49,353 bases of DNA, from NCBI GenBank assembly GCA_045591485.1, contig JAZNSV010000074.1:1-49353 (forward strand). The letters are read 5' to 3'. The stretch's first letter is position 1, and every line of letters begins with the position of its first letter. The notes under the pieces were generated by a model. The model was not told the DNA's origin. It saw only the letters and a program-made list of their open reading frames with translations, and did no database searches. Origin of the DNA: Colimorpha sp045591485 (lineage in GTDB: Bacteria; Bacteroidota; Bacteroidia; Bacteroidales; P3). Below, one piece after another: positions 26,494-34,671 of this stretch. The position numbers and the translations under genes are program-made.

Positions 26494-27393
26494 ATGAATT
26501 ATTCCGCACATAGAACAAACTCGCCAAACCATGCTGTTTCATGGCCATTTCTGCCGTCGGATTTCAACGGGAAAGAGAAGGACTACGAATCCGGCTTCCA
26601 CTACTACGGAGCCAGGTACTACTGGAGTGAATTGTTGACGGGATGGCTCAGTGTGGACCCTATGGCGGACAAGTACCCGAGCATTTCGCCATATGCGTAT
26701 TGTACATGGAACCCAATAATGATAGTAGATCCTGATGGGAAAGATACATTGTTCATAACGAATAATGGAACAGTTGACCATCTAAAAAAGGGTGGACGTA
26801 GCACGTTTATTCAGGTTAATAACACATGGCAAGAAGTCCCAATGCCAGGAAGAATAACAAAACGTCCCTCTTACTCTAAACGATTAAAGCGTGACATTTA
26901 CACCAATACGGAAGATCCAAAATATTCAAATAATGATTACCTTATTGCAGCCGCAACTGGTTATTTTAATTTTGAAAGGGAATCTGGTTCTCTGAAATTG
27001 TATAGCGATGGAGGAAAAGAAATTCCAACGGATGAAACAATGAAGATACCAAGTCTTTCACCATCTCTTGTAAAAGCAATTGCAATGCAAGAATCATTTT
27101 GCGGTGTAGAAAACGTAGATATTCTTCAACAAAACAATGCTGGCGATTGGGGGGACTGGAAAGAACTTTATGGGCTGAAGAATGGAAGTGCTCCCGACAC
27201 ATGGCTATCGCTAGTTGCAGGAATTAGAATTCTAGCAGCAAAAGGTTTCAAAGGATCTTTCAAAGCAGATGGATCGTGCAGCTTCAGAGGATGGAGACAT
27301 GCCATCGTGAAATATAATGGTGGAGGGAACCCCAATTATTTCCGTTTTGTTAACGAAATGTATCATGAGACGACAGGCGTAGGCATTCAGTAG
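26494..27393 (+). CDS. Orphan Rhs tip, lysozyme/transglycosylase-like toxin
   Basis: A 299-residue cassette: leader (MNYSAHRTNSPNHAVSWPF), module at about residues 24-83, then the toxin. The C-terminal 120 residues look like a lysozyme-fold peptidoglycan hydrolase. SPSLVKAIAMQESF has E200 as the likely catalytic acid, followed by QQNNAGDWGDW, a helix SLVAGIRILAAKGF, and AIVKYNGGGNPNYFRFVNEM, which matches the lytic transglycosylase layout. It would cut the glycan strands of a target cell wall. The paired lipoprotein downstream fits a periplasmic lysozyme inhibitor. This is the first cassette to the right of the Rhs gene. Confidence 0.8.
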   Translation: MNYSAHRTNSPNHAVSWPFLPSDFNGKEKDYESGFHYYGARYYWSELLTGWLSVDPMADKYPSISPYAYCTWNPIMIVDPDGKDTLFITNNGTVDHLKKGGRSTFIQVNNTWQEVPMPGRITKRPSYSKRLKRDIYTNTEDPKYSNNDYLIAAATGYFNFERESGSLKLYSDGGKEIPTDETMKIPSLSPSLVKAIAMQESFCGVENVDILQQNNAGDWGDWKELYGLKNGSAPDTWLSLVAGIRILAAKGFKGSFKADGSCSFRGWRHAIVKYNGGGNPNYFRFVNEMYHETTGVGIQ

Positions 27394-27406
27394 AACTATT
27401 ATACAT

Positions 27407-27847
27407 ATGGAAAAGAAGGTATTCATAGTCACATTCTCTCTCTTATTCATAATCATGTCTTGCGTTGGAACAAGACATCAAGATGGTGCTGTTAAAGATA
27501 CAGTCGTGGAAACTATTTTGGGAAGCATAGTCTGCGAGAATGACACTATAGAATTAAAAAAAACAATGTCGTTTACAAATCGTCATCTTTCGACTCGATG
27601 TACTGTCCGTTTGGACGTTATTAAGAATGGATTCTCAAAAGGATATTATTATCTTGGTGGTGATGATTATGAATTGTCTTTGAGCGGAGATTCTTTAGTA
27701 TGCGTAACGAAGGATAGCGGGTGCAGAACCGCGATTGATTTTTCCAAGGGTATTCCTCCATGTGTTTTTTTAGTATCCACGTATGATAGTGAATCATCTT
27801 ACAAGGGAGATTATTATTGTTTTGAGAGGTCTGATGAATCAAATTGA
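27407..27847 (+). CDS. Putative immunity lipoprotein (lysozyme inhibitor role)
   Basis: A 146-residue lipoprotein (VTFSLLFIIMSCVG, lipobox Cys18) with a small beta-rich mature domain. It follows the lysozyme-like tip by 13 bp. Known inhibitors of lysozyme-type effectors are small periplasmic or lipid-anchored beta proteins, so the pairing is plausible. No specific inhibitor family is recognised. Confidence 0.65.
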   Translation: MEKKVFIVTFSLLFIIMSCVGTRHQDGAVKDTVVETILGSIVCENDTIELKKTMSFTNRHLSTRCTVRLDVIKNGFSKGYYYLGGDDYELSLSGDSLVCVTKDSGCRTAIDFSKGIPPCVFLVSTYDSESSYKGDYYCFERSDESN

Positions 27848-27877
27848 CCGAAGACGATTTATGACCAGGTATAAGCC

Positions 27878-28948
27878 ATGATAATCACACAATCAAAATA
27901 CAGGACCGTGACATATAAAGGAAGAATTGCAGATATAATAGAATGCACATATGATTCCAACCACACTCAAATAGTGTGGCTTCACCCATTTGCTCTTACT
28001 GACCGATGGAACGGTTTGGGGCAAGGGGGTGGGACTTGTCACAAAGTAGGAACAATTGAATTAGTGCAACGAGGTCATAAATCCGAAGGGATAAACCGCA
28101 CGCAAACCAAGCGGTTTTACACCTTTGTTTTCAACGGGAAAGAGAAGGACTACGAGAGTGGCTTCCACTACTACGGTGCCAGGTATTACTGGAGCGAGTT
28201 GCTGACGGGTTGGTTAAGCGTAGACCCGATGATGGATAAGTACCCGAGTTTTTCGTCCTATAATTATTGTAGATGGAACCCCGTGAAAAGAGTTGATGTA
28301 GACGGACTATTTGATAGTGAGAAACAAGCTCAGAAAACGCAGGATAGAGCGGTGAAAAGATTTGGTGCAGATAGGGTCGGTGATGTCTTTAATAAAGGAA
28401 CGGCTGAAAAACCTAATTATTCTTTTCATGTTTATGGCCCAGGTAAGGACAACAAAACACATGGAGAATCAGGAGATAATGGGGTATGGGCATATAAGCC
28501 TGATGCTACGATTTCAAGTAACTTAGGACTATTTAAGTATACATATTTGGGTGCAGAAAGAGATAATAAACTATCTGTGTCGTTAACCTTTGGCGGACAA
28601 CTTGAAGGAAGTGTGGCAAATATTGGTGCTAAACTAAATATAGGAAGTGTGGATCTTTTCGGAATTGATGTTGATTTAGACAACGGATTAATTTATACAC
28701 ATTATGCCGATGAAAACAATGCTCAAGGTTCGGCCGGAGTTGGTGTAGGTGTTGGAGTACTCAGTGCAGGATACAGCTGCAGATATAAAGGGGGAGATTA
28801 TTATGACGAGGGTTCCATTAACCACACAGTAGGTGGACGCGTGTTGGGCGCCGGTGTTGGGTCATCCGCCGGTAATATTGAATTCGGTGCTGGTGCAGCT
28901 CTTTTATTCGGTATAGATATTAGATTAACTTCTACCATACGAAAATAG
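27878..28948 (+). CDS. Orphan Rhs tip, Gly-rich toxin of unknown type
   Basis: A 356-residue cassette. The N-terminal 85 residues are longer than other leaders but end with the standard leader (GINRTQTKRFYTFVF). The module follows (NGKEKDYESGFHYYGARYY... SFSSYNYCRWNPVKRVDVDG). The tip begins SEKQAQKTQDRAVKRFGADRV and ends in a region dense in Gly, Ala and Val with a repeating pattern (SAGVGVGVGVLSAGY, GRVLGAGVGSSAGNIEFGAG), suggesting a beta-sheet or membrane-interacting domain. I recognise no catalytic motif. A zinc-ribbon ORF follows directly in the immunity position. Confidence 0.7.
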   Translation: MIITQSKYRTVTYKGRIADIIECTYDSNHTQIVWLHPFALTDRWNGLGQGGGTCHKVGTIELVQRGHKSEGINRTQTKRFYTFVFNGKEKDYESGFHYYGARYYWSELLTGWLSVDPMMDKYPSFSSYNYCRWNPVKRVDVDGLFDSEKQAQKTQDRAVKRFGADRVGDVFNKGTAEKPNYSFHVYGPGKDNKTHGESGDNGVWAYKPDATISSNLGLFKYTYLGAERDNKLSVSLTFGGQLEGSVANIGAKLNIGSVDLFGIDVDLDNGLIYTHYADENNAQGSAGVGVGVGVLSAGYSCRYKGGDYYDEGSINHTVGGRVLGAGVGSSAGNIEFGAGAALLFGIDIRLTSTIRK

Positions 28949-28957
28949 CCATTAGCC

Positions 28958-29230
28958 ATGAAAAAACATAATTGTAAATACGAGAAAATCCCATCAAAAT
29001 TTGAAGTGAGATTCTTTGATCCTGGAGTGTATGCTTTTGAAGAGGCAATGCTTCACTTATCTCTTTTATTTAAAGGACAGAAAAAAGCAAAAAAAATAAT
29101 GCAATGCCGAACTTGTGGAAAATACGCAATAGAATGCCCATATTGTCATAAAAATGTTGAATTAGACTTTTTGCCATTAGAAACAACATGCAGTTATTGT
29201 AATAAAAAAATTCGTATTAGAATATATTAG
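28958..29230 (+). CDS. Small zinc-ribbon protein, possible immunity
   Basis: A 90-residue protein without a signal peptide. Three CxxC-type knuckles are visible: CRTC, CPYCH and CSYC, so it probably binds zinc. It starts 9 bp after the Gly-rich tip, in the usual immunity position, but it is the only partner here that looks cytoplasmic. Either the cognate toxin acts in the cytoplasm or the gene has another role. Confidence 0.55.
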   Translation: MKKHNCKYEKIPSKFEVRFFDPGVYAFEEAMLHLSLLFKGQKKAKKIMQCRTCGKYAIECPYCHKNVELDFLPLETTCSYCNKKIRIRIY

Positions 29231-29232
29231 GA

Positions 29233-30078
29233 GTGTACTTTATATCATATATTATCAACAATCAGAGCCATGATATTTCGATATACTTTTCCTGTTCGAA
29301 TTCCAACGGGAAAGAGAAGGACTACGAATCAGGCTTCCATTACTACGGCGTCCGCTACTACTGGAGCGAAGTGCTGACAGGGTGGTTGAGCGTGGACCCG
29401 CTGGCTGACAAGTACCCGTCCATTAGTCCTTATACGTATTGCGCTTGGAATCCGGTGAAGCTGATTGATCCTGACGGAAGAGACACTGTCTTCTCATTTG
29501 CATGCAATACGAAAAACACAGAACGTAACGAAAGTAACAAGAAACTTTTGAAAGCACTCCAAAATATTGGAGACAGTCCTTTGGTAGCCATTTCAATGCA
29601 TGGCTCCAAAGAGAACCAAACTGTAGAGATGCCATCCACTGTTTCTGGAGATAGGACGGTTTCTATTTCAGCCGCCTATTTGGCGGAATGGATAAAACTA
29701 GGTGCTAATGGTTCTTTCCTCTATTTGGACAACCTTGATAAGAAGAAGCAGACAATTATTGTATTGTACTCATGTTATACAGGGTATGGTGATAATAGCT
29801 TCGGGCAACAGCTGTCAAAGAATCTTGAATTATCCATCGTGATTGCTCCTGCAGGAGCAGTCTGGGCGGGAATTAATTCAGATGGGCAAACGACCATTGA
29901 AAATGCTGAAAACATAGGTACAGCCGAAAAACCGGTAAAAGGACCGCGCTGTAGTTGGAACATTTTTGTCAATGGGAAAAAGGTGATGTCGTTTAGGCAT
30001 CCTGCCCCACAAGCATGGATAAACAAGCAAGGCGGTATCAATGCAGTTATAAACAAAATAAATCAACAAAATGAATAG
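29233..30078 (+). CDS. Orphan Rhs tip with clan CD (caspase-like) protease
   Basis: A 281-residue cassette starting at GTG, with a divergent leader (MYFISYIINNQSHDISIYF) and the module at residues 24-83 (YYGVRYYWSEVLTG... LIDPDGRD). The toxin shows VAISMHG with H123 and TIIVLYSCYTGYG with C181, the His...Cys dyad of clan CD peptidases. It is followed by a typical core strand region (SIVIAPAGAVW). It is related in layout to the tip at 12694 in the inverted array, though sequence identity is low. The immunity gene overlaps its last codons. Confidence 0.78.
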   Translation: MYFISYIINNQSHDISIYFSCSNSNGKEKDYESGFHYYGVRYYWSEVLTGWLSVDPLADKYPSISPYTYCAWNPVKLIDPDGRDTVFSFACNTKNTERNESNKKLLKALQNIGDSPLVAISMHGSKENQTVEMPSTVSGDRTVSISAAYLAEWIKLGANGSFLYLDNLDKKKQTIIVLYSCYTGYGDNSFGQQLSKNLELSIVIAPAGAVWAGINSDGQTTIENAENIGTAEKPVKGPRCSWNIFVNGKKVMSFRHPAPQAWINKQGGINAVINKINQQNE

Positions 30079-30655
30079 ATTAAACAAAATATTACTGGTT
30101 TTTTCATGCCTGTGCGTATGCTTGCTTTGCTTTTCAACCTTTAAGTGCCGCATATATAAACGGGAGATTATCCAGTTGAAAAAAAACGAGATTCCATCAT
30201 ACACCCTCACTCCGATTGACCGTATGGTGCTTACCGGACAAGATCAGGCCTATCTTACTTGTAACTCTATATACCATTATGGTGACGATGATACCACTAT
30301 TTCCAGAAGGGAATACCTGCTCTATTGCTATATTTTTGCGGTCAGAGACAAGAATCCTTTTGCGGCCTCGGAGTTCTCGACGCTTTGCATGATGAGTATG
30401 GAAAATGGGAATATGACTCCAAACACGGCAATGCTGAGAATGGTTTCAGATCTTTCACAACTGGTTTTGTCTTCCCAATGCAATGAATCCAATGGTCTTA
30501 TAGAATGGCTGGCGGCAGTTCAGTTAGAAAAAATATACAGTGGCACCTTGTGTGAGGAAATGAAGGATTCTCTCCTTCGCCTAAAGTATAGTGACGTGGC
30601 AAAAAAAAAGCAAGTTGCGAACAGAGGGCAGACACCTGCACCGACAAAAAGATGA
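30071..30655 (+). CDS. Putative membrane-anchored immunity protein
   Basis: A 194-residue protein with one N-terminal hydrophobic segment (ILLVFSCLCVCLLCFSTF) and a helical domain outside. The ATG overlaps the toxin stop by 8 bp, indicating coupling to the clan CD tip. Its layout, one anchor plus a helical domain, parallels the partner of the other clan CD tip at 12101, although that one has clearer Sel1-like repeats. The C-terminal tail (GQTPAPTKR) runs up to a hairpin and may be an extension by repeat DNA. Confidence 0.65.
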   Translation: MNRLNKILLVFSCLCVCLLCFSTFKCRIYKREIIQLKKNEIPSYTLTPIDRMVLTGQDQAYLTCNSIYHYGDDDTTISRREYLLYCYIFAVRDKNPFAASEFSTLCMMSMENGNMTPNTAMLRMVSDLSQLVLSSQCNESNGLIEWLAAVQLEKIYSGTLCEEMKDSLLRLKYSDVAKKKQVANRGQTPAPTKR

Positions 30656-30663
30656 TGAAAATA

Positions 30664-30688
30664 GGGACAGGGGGCTGGCACCTGTCCC
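30664..30688. repeat. Short intergenic hairpin
   Basis: GGGACAGG (30664-30671) and CCTGTCCC (30681-30688) form an 8-bp stem with a 9-base loop, followed by an A-run and no T-run. It lies just beyond the immunity stop at 30655. A related GACAGG...CTGTCCCC sequence occurs at 4040-4055 beside another decayed cassette. Confidence 0.6.
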
Positions 30689-30717
30689 AGCAAAAAAAAA
30701 CCAGAACCAACAATGAA

Positions 30718-31734
30718 ATGACGATATCAGCACATAAAACCGAAAGGGTAAACCGCACGAAAACCATGCGGTTCAACCCCTTCGTTTTCACCGGCAAAGA
30801 GAGAGACGAGGAGAAAGAAGGGTCCGGCGGACCCTTCGCCAGCGAGCGAGGCGACGAGCCGAGGAGCGGAATGCCCAACGGCTCTGCCTACTCATACACC
30901 CACTTCGGCGCCCGCTACATGGACCACGAGCTGACGACCATGTGGCTGAGCGTGGACCCGATGGCGGACAAGTATCCGAGCATTAGCCCTTACGCCTATT
31001 GCGCGTGGAATCCTGTGAGGTTGGTTGACCAGGATGGAAATGACTTTCTTGAGTTTGATGATGAATGGAAATATAATACGACTACAGGTATGCTGTCGTG
31101 GCTGAATGATAAAGGAGGGGAAGATCATCAAACGGTAAATTTCGTTGAGGGGGTGGGGAATCAGGAAACTCTTAAAAAGTCTGTTTCTTTCGATGGTCAG
31201 ATTCAAGATATGTTCGACTTCTCGGTTATCTCTGAAAAGGCAGACAAGATTACGGATGGGTTAATTCAAATGACAGGAGCAGTGTTTACAATCGGAGGAG
31301 GTGTCCTTGTAGGTTGTGGTTCTGGCGGGTTGGCTGCACCTGCTGGAGCTGTGATGGTCGGTTATGGATCATACCAGTTTACTGACGGATTGCATAACGT
31401 GTTAGATGGTATAATAAATGGAGGAGTAAATAAATATGATGTGCAAAACACAGTAAAAGATGCTTGTAAAACATTTGCCATTGATGGAGTTATGAATTGG
31501 ATATCTTCAAAAATGACTCCTCGTTCATTGACACAGAATTTGTCAAAAACAGGAAAATTCATTACGAAAAATGGAGGATGGTATTCTATGGCCTTAGGTT
31601 TAACATGGTCCGCTTTGGAAGTTGGCAATATGCTTCTCCCGGAACTTAAATGCGAGAATCCTCGGGGGGCAACAGTGACCAGGCCCAATTCCACTAATCG
31701 TCCGGGCAGGGGAGTCGGTTTAATGCCTTACTAA
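30718..31734 (+). CDS. Orphan Rhs tip, membrane-active-looking toxin
   Basis: I chose the ATG at 30718 because it begins the standard leader (MTISAHKTERVNRTKT). The frame extends upstream to 30652. The module is of the second haplotype (YTHFGARYMDHELTTMWLSVDP) and carries an insert of about 25 residues after KERDEE, reading GGPFASERGDEPRSGMPNG. The tip has a hydrophobic Gly/Ala-rich stretch (VFTIGGGVLVGCGSGGLAAPAGAVMVG, about residues 185-215 from 30718) and a second hydrophobic segment. There is no catalytic motif, so it may be pore-forming. A multi-pass membrane immunity protein next door supports that. Confidence 0.7.
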   Translation: MTISAHKTERVNRTKTMRFNPFVFTGKERDEEKEGSGGPFASERGDEPRSGMPNGSAYSYTHFGARYMDHELTTMWLSVDPMADKYPSISPYAYCAWNPVRLVDQDGNDFLEFDDEWKYNTTTGMLSWLNDKGGEDHQTVNFVEGVGNQETLKKSVSFDGQIQDMFDFSVISEKADKITDGLIQMTGAVFTIGGGVLVGCGSGGLAAPAGAVMVGYGSYQFTDGLHNVLDGIINGGVNKYDVQNTVKDACKTFAIDGVMNWISSKMTPRSLTQNLSKTGKFITKNGGWYSMALGLTWSALEVGNMLLPELKCENPRGATVTRPNSTNRPGRGVGLMPY

Positions 31735-31740
31735 TTCATT

Positions 31741-32247
31741 ATGGATACAATTCGTTTTACAAACCAGAAGAAAATATGGGAAGTTGTTTTAAGATACTTT
31801 ATGTATTTGGCTTTCAGCATCCTTGTTGTTGTATTATTAGTAATGCTGACGTTGCTGGATCACATTACTCTTAAGCAGTTTGTCCTGTATGGTATGCCAG
31901 AAATATTGAAATATTTCGTAATGCCGATATTCATACTCACTTTTTGGTATGGAGGTAGCAAGGTGATGTCTGTCGAGTTTGATTATGACAATAAGGCTCT
32001 CTGCCTGTGGCATTATGATTGGTTGTTGCGCCGGAGACATAGACAGATTTCTTTCGAAAACCTAAGTTTTAAGGTCTATCATGTTATCGCTCCATTCTTG
32101 TTTTATAGGGTGACGTTGATACTGATATCTGATAAATGCGCTAAGCGTACAGTGGCCTTCACAAGCGGCTTGGGTTGGAAAAGAAAACAGGTAGATAAAA
32201 TCGGTGATTTGTTAAAAGAAATAAAAGAGCCTGTTGCGGACTGGTAA
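31741..32247 (+). CDS. Integral membrane immunity protein, PH-like
   Basis: A 168-residue protein with two strong membrane helices (about residues 18-42 and 50-70), then a cytoplasmic-type domain of strands and a terminal helix (VDKIGDLLKEIKEP) resembling bacterial PH-like domains. It begins 6 bp after the membrane-active-looking tip. Immunity proteins against pore-forming toxins are usually membrane-embedded, so the topology fits the pairing. No named family assigned. Confidence 0.65.
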   Translation: MDTIRFTNQKKIWEVVLRYFMYLAFSILVVVLLVMLTLLDHITLKQFVLYGMPEILKYFVMPIFILTFWYGGSKVMSVEFDYDNKALCLWHYDWLLRRRHRQISFENLSFKVYHVIAPFLFYRVTLILISDKCAKRTVAFTSGLGWKRKQVDKIGDLLKEIKEPVADW

Positions 32248-32258
32248 TACCCCACGCC

Positions 32259-32981
32259 TTGCTCTCAGCAAGAAACTATACAAACTACCCACGGCAAGAA
32301 TTCACTTTCTTGCCATGGGATAACGAAAAGGGAAAAACAATAATACCACTGAGCCATCCAGCACATAAAACCGAAAGGGTAAACCGCACGAAAACCATGC
32401 GGTTCAACCCCTTCGCTTTCACCGGCAAAGAGAAGGACGAAGAAACCGGCTACGGCTACTTCGGTGCCCGCTATATGGACCACGAGCTGATGGCCATGTG
32501 GCTGAGCGTGGACCCGATGGCGGACAAGTACCCGAGTATCTCTCCCTATAACTATTGCATGTGGAATCCCATTAAATTGGTGGATCCAAACAGAATGGAC
32601 ACCATTAGAATTAATCTGGATGAAGGAACTTTTGAGCATGTAAAAGCCAAAGGTGACCACAGTATTCTTTATTATAAAGACGGAGAAATTGCTGCACGCT
32701 CAAACCCGATAGATGAAAAAAAGTGCTCTTTCAATGTTCCGAAAGAACCGGATATGTTTTATTTTAAGGATAGTAAAGAAGAGGTAGAATATTATACGTA
32801 TCATTTATACTGTTCAAATAGTGAAATAGGGGAATCAATATTTAAAAAGATAGCAGAAGTTGGTCCCCCCGTAGAATGGGATTATTATTCGATTAAGATT
32901 GGCTATGATGATGTATCTTTTGGAGATTTATCTTCATCCGGATTAAAAGATAGAATGCTATGGAATCGTTTTGCAAGATAA
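32259..32981 (+). pseudogene. Orphan Rhs tip, JAMM-like, lacking active site
   Basis: TTG start, leader (AHKTERVNRTKTMRFNPFAF), then a second-haplotype module without the insert (TGKEKDEETGYGYFGARY). The tip is a relative of the expressed Rhs tip: the same INLDEGTFEHVKAKGDHSI / IEMDKGRIYHQEAKGDHCI opening, the same EWDYY acid region and the same LSSSG...DRM. It stops at LWNRFAR where the relative continues with YTSEN...HxHP...SxxD. The catalytic third is missing, apparently by a deletion reaching to the immunity start, so the product should be inactive. Confidence 0.8.
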
Positions 32982-33724
32982 TAAGAACTTCTATTTTGGG
33001 CATTTTTCTCATCATTGACATGGGGTGCCTGGGACAAAACATTTATGCCTCAAGCGACATCTACTATAATATGGATACTGCACGATGTGTGGATAATGAA
33101 GTCCGGTTCCGGGAATGGAGAGAACCCCATCCCCATTCGGGAAATTCTGATAGCGCCTATATGTATTGCACATTTAAAAAATACATTGACATTCCTATTG
33201 TTACAGTAAATGATGATAGTATTATTCATTTAATAGATTCTTGCCTAATCGATGCAAAAAGTAGAAAGTATCTGCAGTTCCCAGACTCACTTGGGTGTTT
33301 TGTAGAATTGGTTTTTTATCCCGACTCTCTGAAGAGTATTCTGACAATAACCACCATTTCCAACTATTATATGGCAGAAATACTGTCAAGCAATCGAAAT
33401 GAGGTGTTTCAAGAGTGGTATGGGTGCAATGAGAAGAATATACAGGGCGCTTTCTATCTGAATAACATATTGTGTGTAATAGCTTCTTATGGCCTTTATG
33501 ATTATGGGAGAGCTTCCTGCATTTTTTCTCAGACTCAATCCAATATAAGGATAGCGCTATTCTCTCCAATAAAAATGATAGTATTGGACGATACTTTGTC
33601 AAGTTTCGATTATTATTTCCCCAACTGTGATTCCGAACCCATGTCGACCGATACAAAAGGTACCGGAGACTTGAGGAAGATTGGCAAAGGACCAGAATCT
33701 GCTCCATTGAAAATGAACGAGTGA
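32960..33724 (+). CDS. Putative immunity protein (JAMM-tip family)
   Basis: A 254-residue protein with an N-terminal signal (IIRTSILGIFLIIDMGCLGQ; DMGC may be a lipobox or the signal may be type I). It shares IYYNMDT and a similar overall pattern with the immunity protein at 25489. It overlaps the end of the truncated toxin by 22 bp, a result of the deletion. Kept intact although the toxin lost its active site, so it could protect against siblings that carry the full tip. Confidence 0.68.
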   Translation: MESFCKIIRTSILGIFLIIDMGCLGQNIYASSDIYYNMDTARCVDNEVRFREWREPHPHSGNSDSAYMYCTFKKYIDIPIVTVNDDSIIHLIDSCLIDAKSRKYLQFPDSLGCFVELVFYPDSLKSILTITTISNYYMAEILSSNRNEVFQEWYGCNEKNIQGAFYLNNILCVIASYGLYDYGRASCIFSQTQSNIRIALFSPIKMIVLDDTLSSFDYYFPNCDSEPMSTDTKGTGDLRKIGKGPESAPLKMNE

Positions 33725-34080
33725 ATAAATTGACAAACTCTGCACATAAAACCGAAGGGGAAAACCGCACTCAAACCATGCGGCCCCACCCCTTCGTTTT
33801 CCTGCCTGAGCGGATGCGAACGGCCTGTGACCGAAGTGGGGCAAACGGCAAAGAGAGAGACAAGGAAACCGGTTATGATATCTCCAGGCACGAAAGAAGG
33901 GAATATATTCTGAATTCTGAGGTGAATAATACTTCAGGATGGGAGTCGGCGACACGTCTGCGGAAAGGACATAAGAGCATTATACCAAAAAAAAGGGGGG
34001 AAGGAATCCATTTGGGAGGAAATGTCAGTCAGACTTGGAGGTGGACGGAAACATATAATGTAAAACAAGTAGAACAATAA
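33721..34080 (+). pseudogene. Cassette remnant with leader and 14-residue insert
   Basis: GTG start overlapping the previous stop (GTGA). Leader LTNSAHKTEGENRTQTMR, then an insert LPERMRTACDRSGA between PFVF and NGKERD. The module breaks off after KETGYD. About 65 further residues (RHERREYILN...TWRWTETYNVKQVEQ) could be the end of a small toxin, but no motif is recognised. Most of the module is deleted. A lipoprotein gene follows in the immunity position. Confidence 0.7.
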
Positions 34081-34086
34081 CATATA

Positions 34087-34605
34087 ATGAAAAACAAAAT
34101 TGTTGTATCATTTCTATTTGCGATTCTACTCACATCCTGTTTCACAAACAATAAAGAAAGCAGGTGTAGAAGCATAGATAAAAGTAAAATAAAACTGACG
34201 GAAATGGATGATGAATGGACGTGTTACCATTATGATTATAGTCCGTCACTATACGAAGGCTCATTTGGTACAGGAGGAATGCGCCCTGCATGCGACGTCT
34301 GGACTCCTCCTAACCACAATACACCCTTCGAAAATAAAGAAATAACGTATTGGAACAGCACACTACTTGAAGAGACCGATGTGTATTCGAGCCCATACTG
34401 GTATGAAACCATTGATGGCAAGGTACAGGAATTCCTTTATATCAGATGTGACTTTCATGAAAGGAATTGGAGGTGTTCCTATGAACATGCAGAAAAATTT
34501 GATTCCAATAAAAAAATTTATTATACGAGAACTGACTCGGTCAGCAAAGCTGTTGCTGACTCCATAAAAAATGCATGGTTAAAGATTAATTCGGATACAC
34601 TATAA
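34087..34605 (+). CDS. Putative immunity lipoprotein
   Basis: A 172-residue lipoprotein (VVSFLFAILLTSCFTNN, lipobox Cys18) with a mature part rich in Trp, Tyr and Asp and no recognised domain. It follows the module-deleted cassette by 6 bp. It is inferred to be immunity whose toxin has mostly been lost. Last intact gene of the plus-strand array. Confidence 0.6.
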   Translation: MKNKIVVSFLFAILLTSCFTNNKESRCRSIDKSKIKLTEMDDEWTCYHYDYSPSLYEGSFGTGGMRPACDVWTPPNHNTPFENKEITYWNSTLLEETDVYSSPYWYETIDGKVQEFLYIRCDFHERNWRCSYEHAEKFDSNKKIYYTRTDSVSKAVADSIKNAWLKINSDTL

Positions 34606-34671
34606 ATACATTAATTCGGCTATAGTGGGATAGGTGTTCCAGCAGAGAGACTCAGATAAAATAATATCTAA

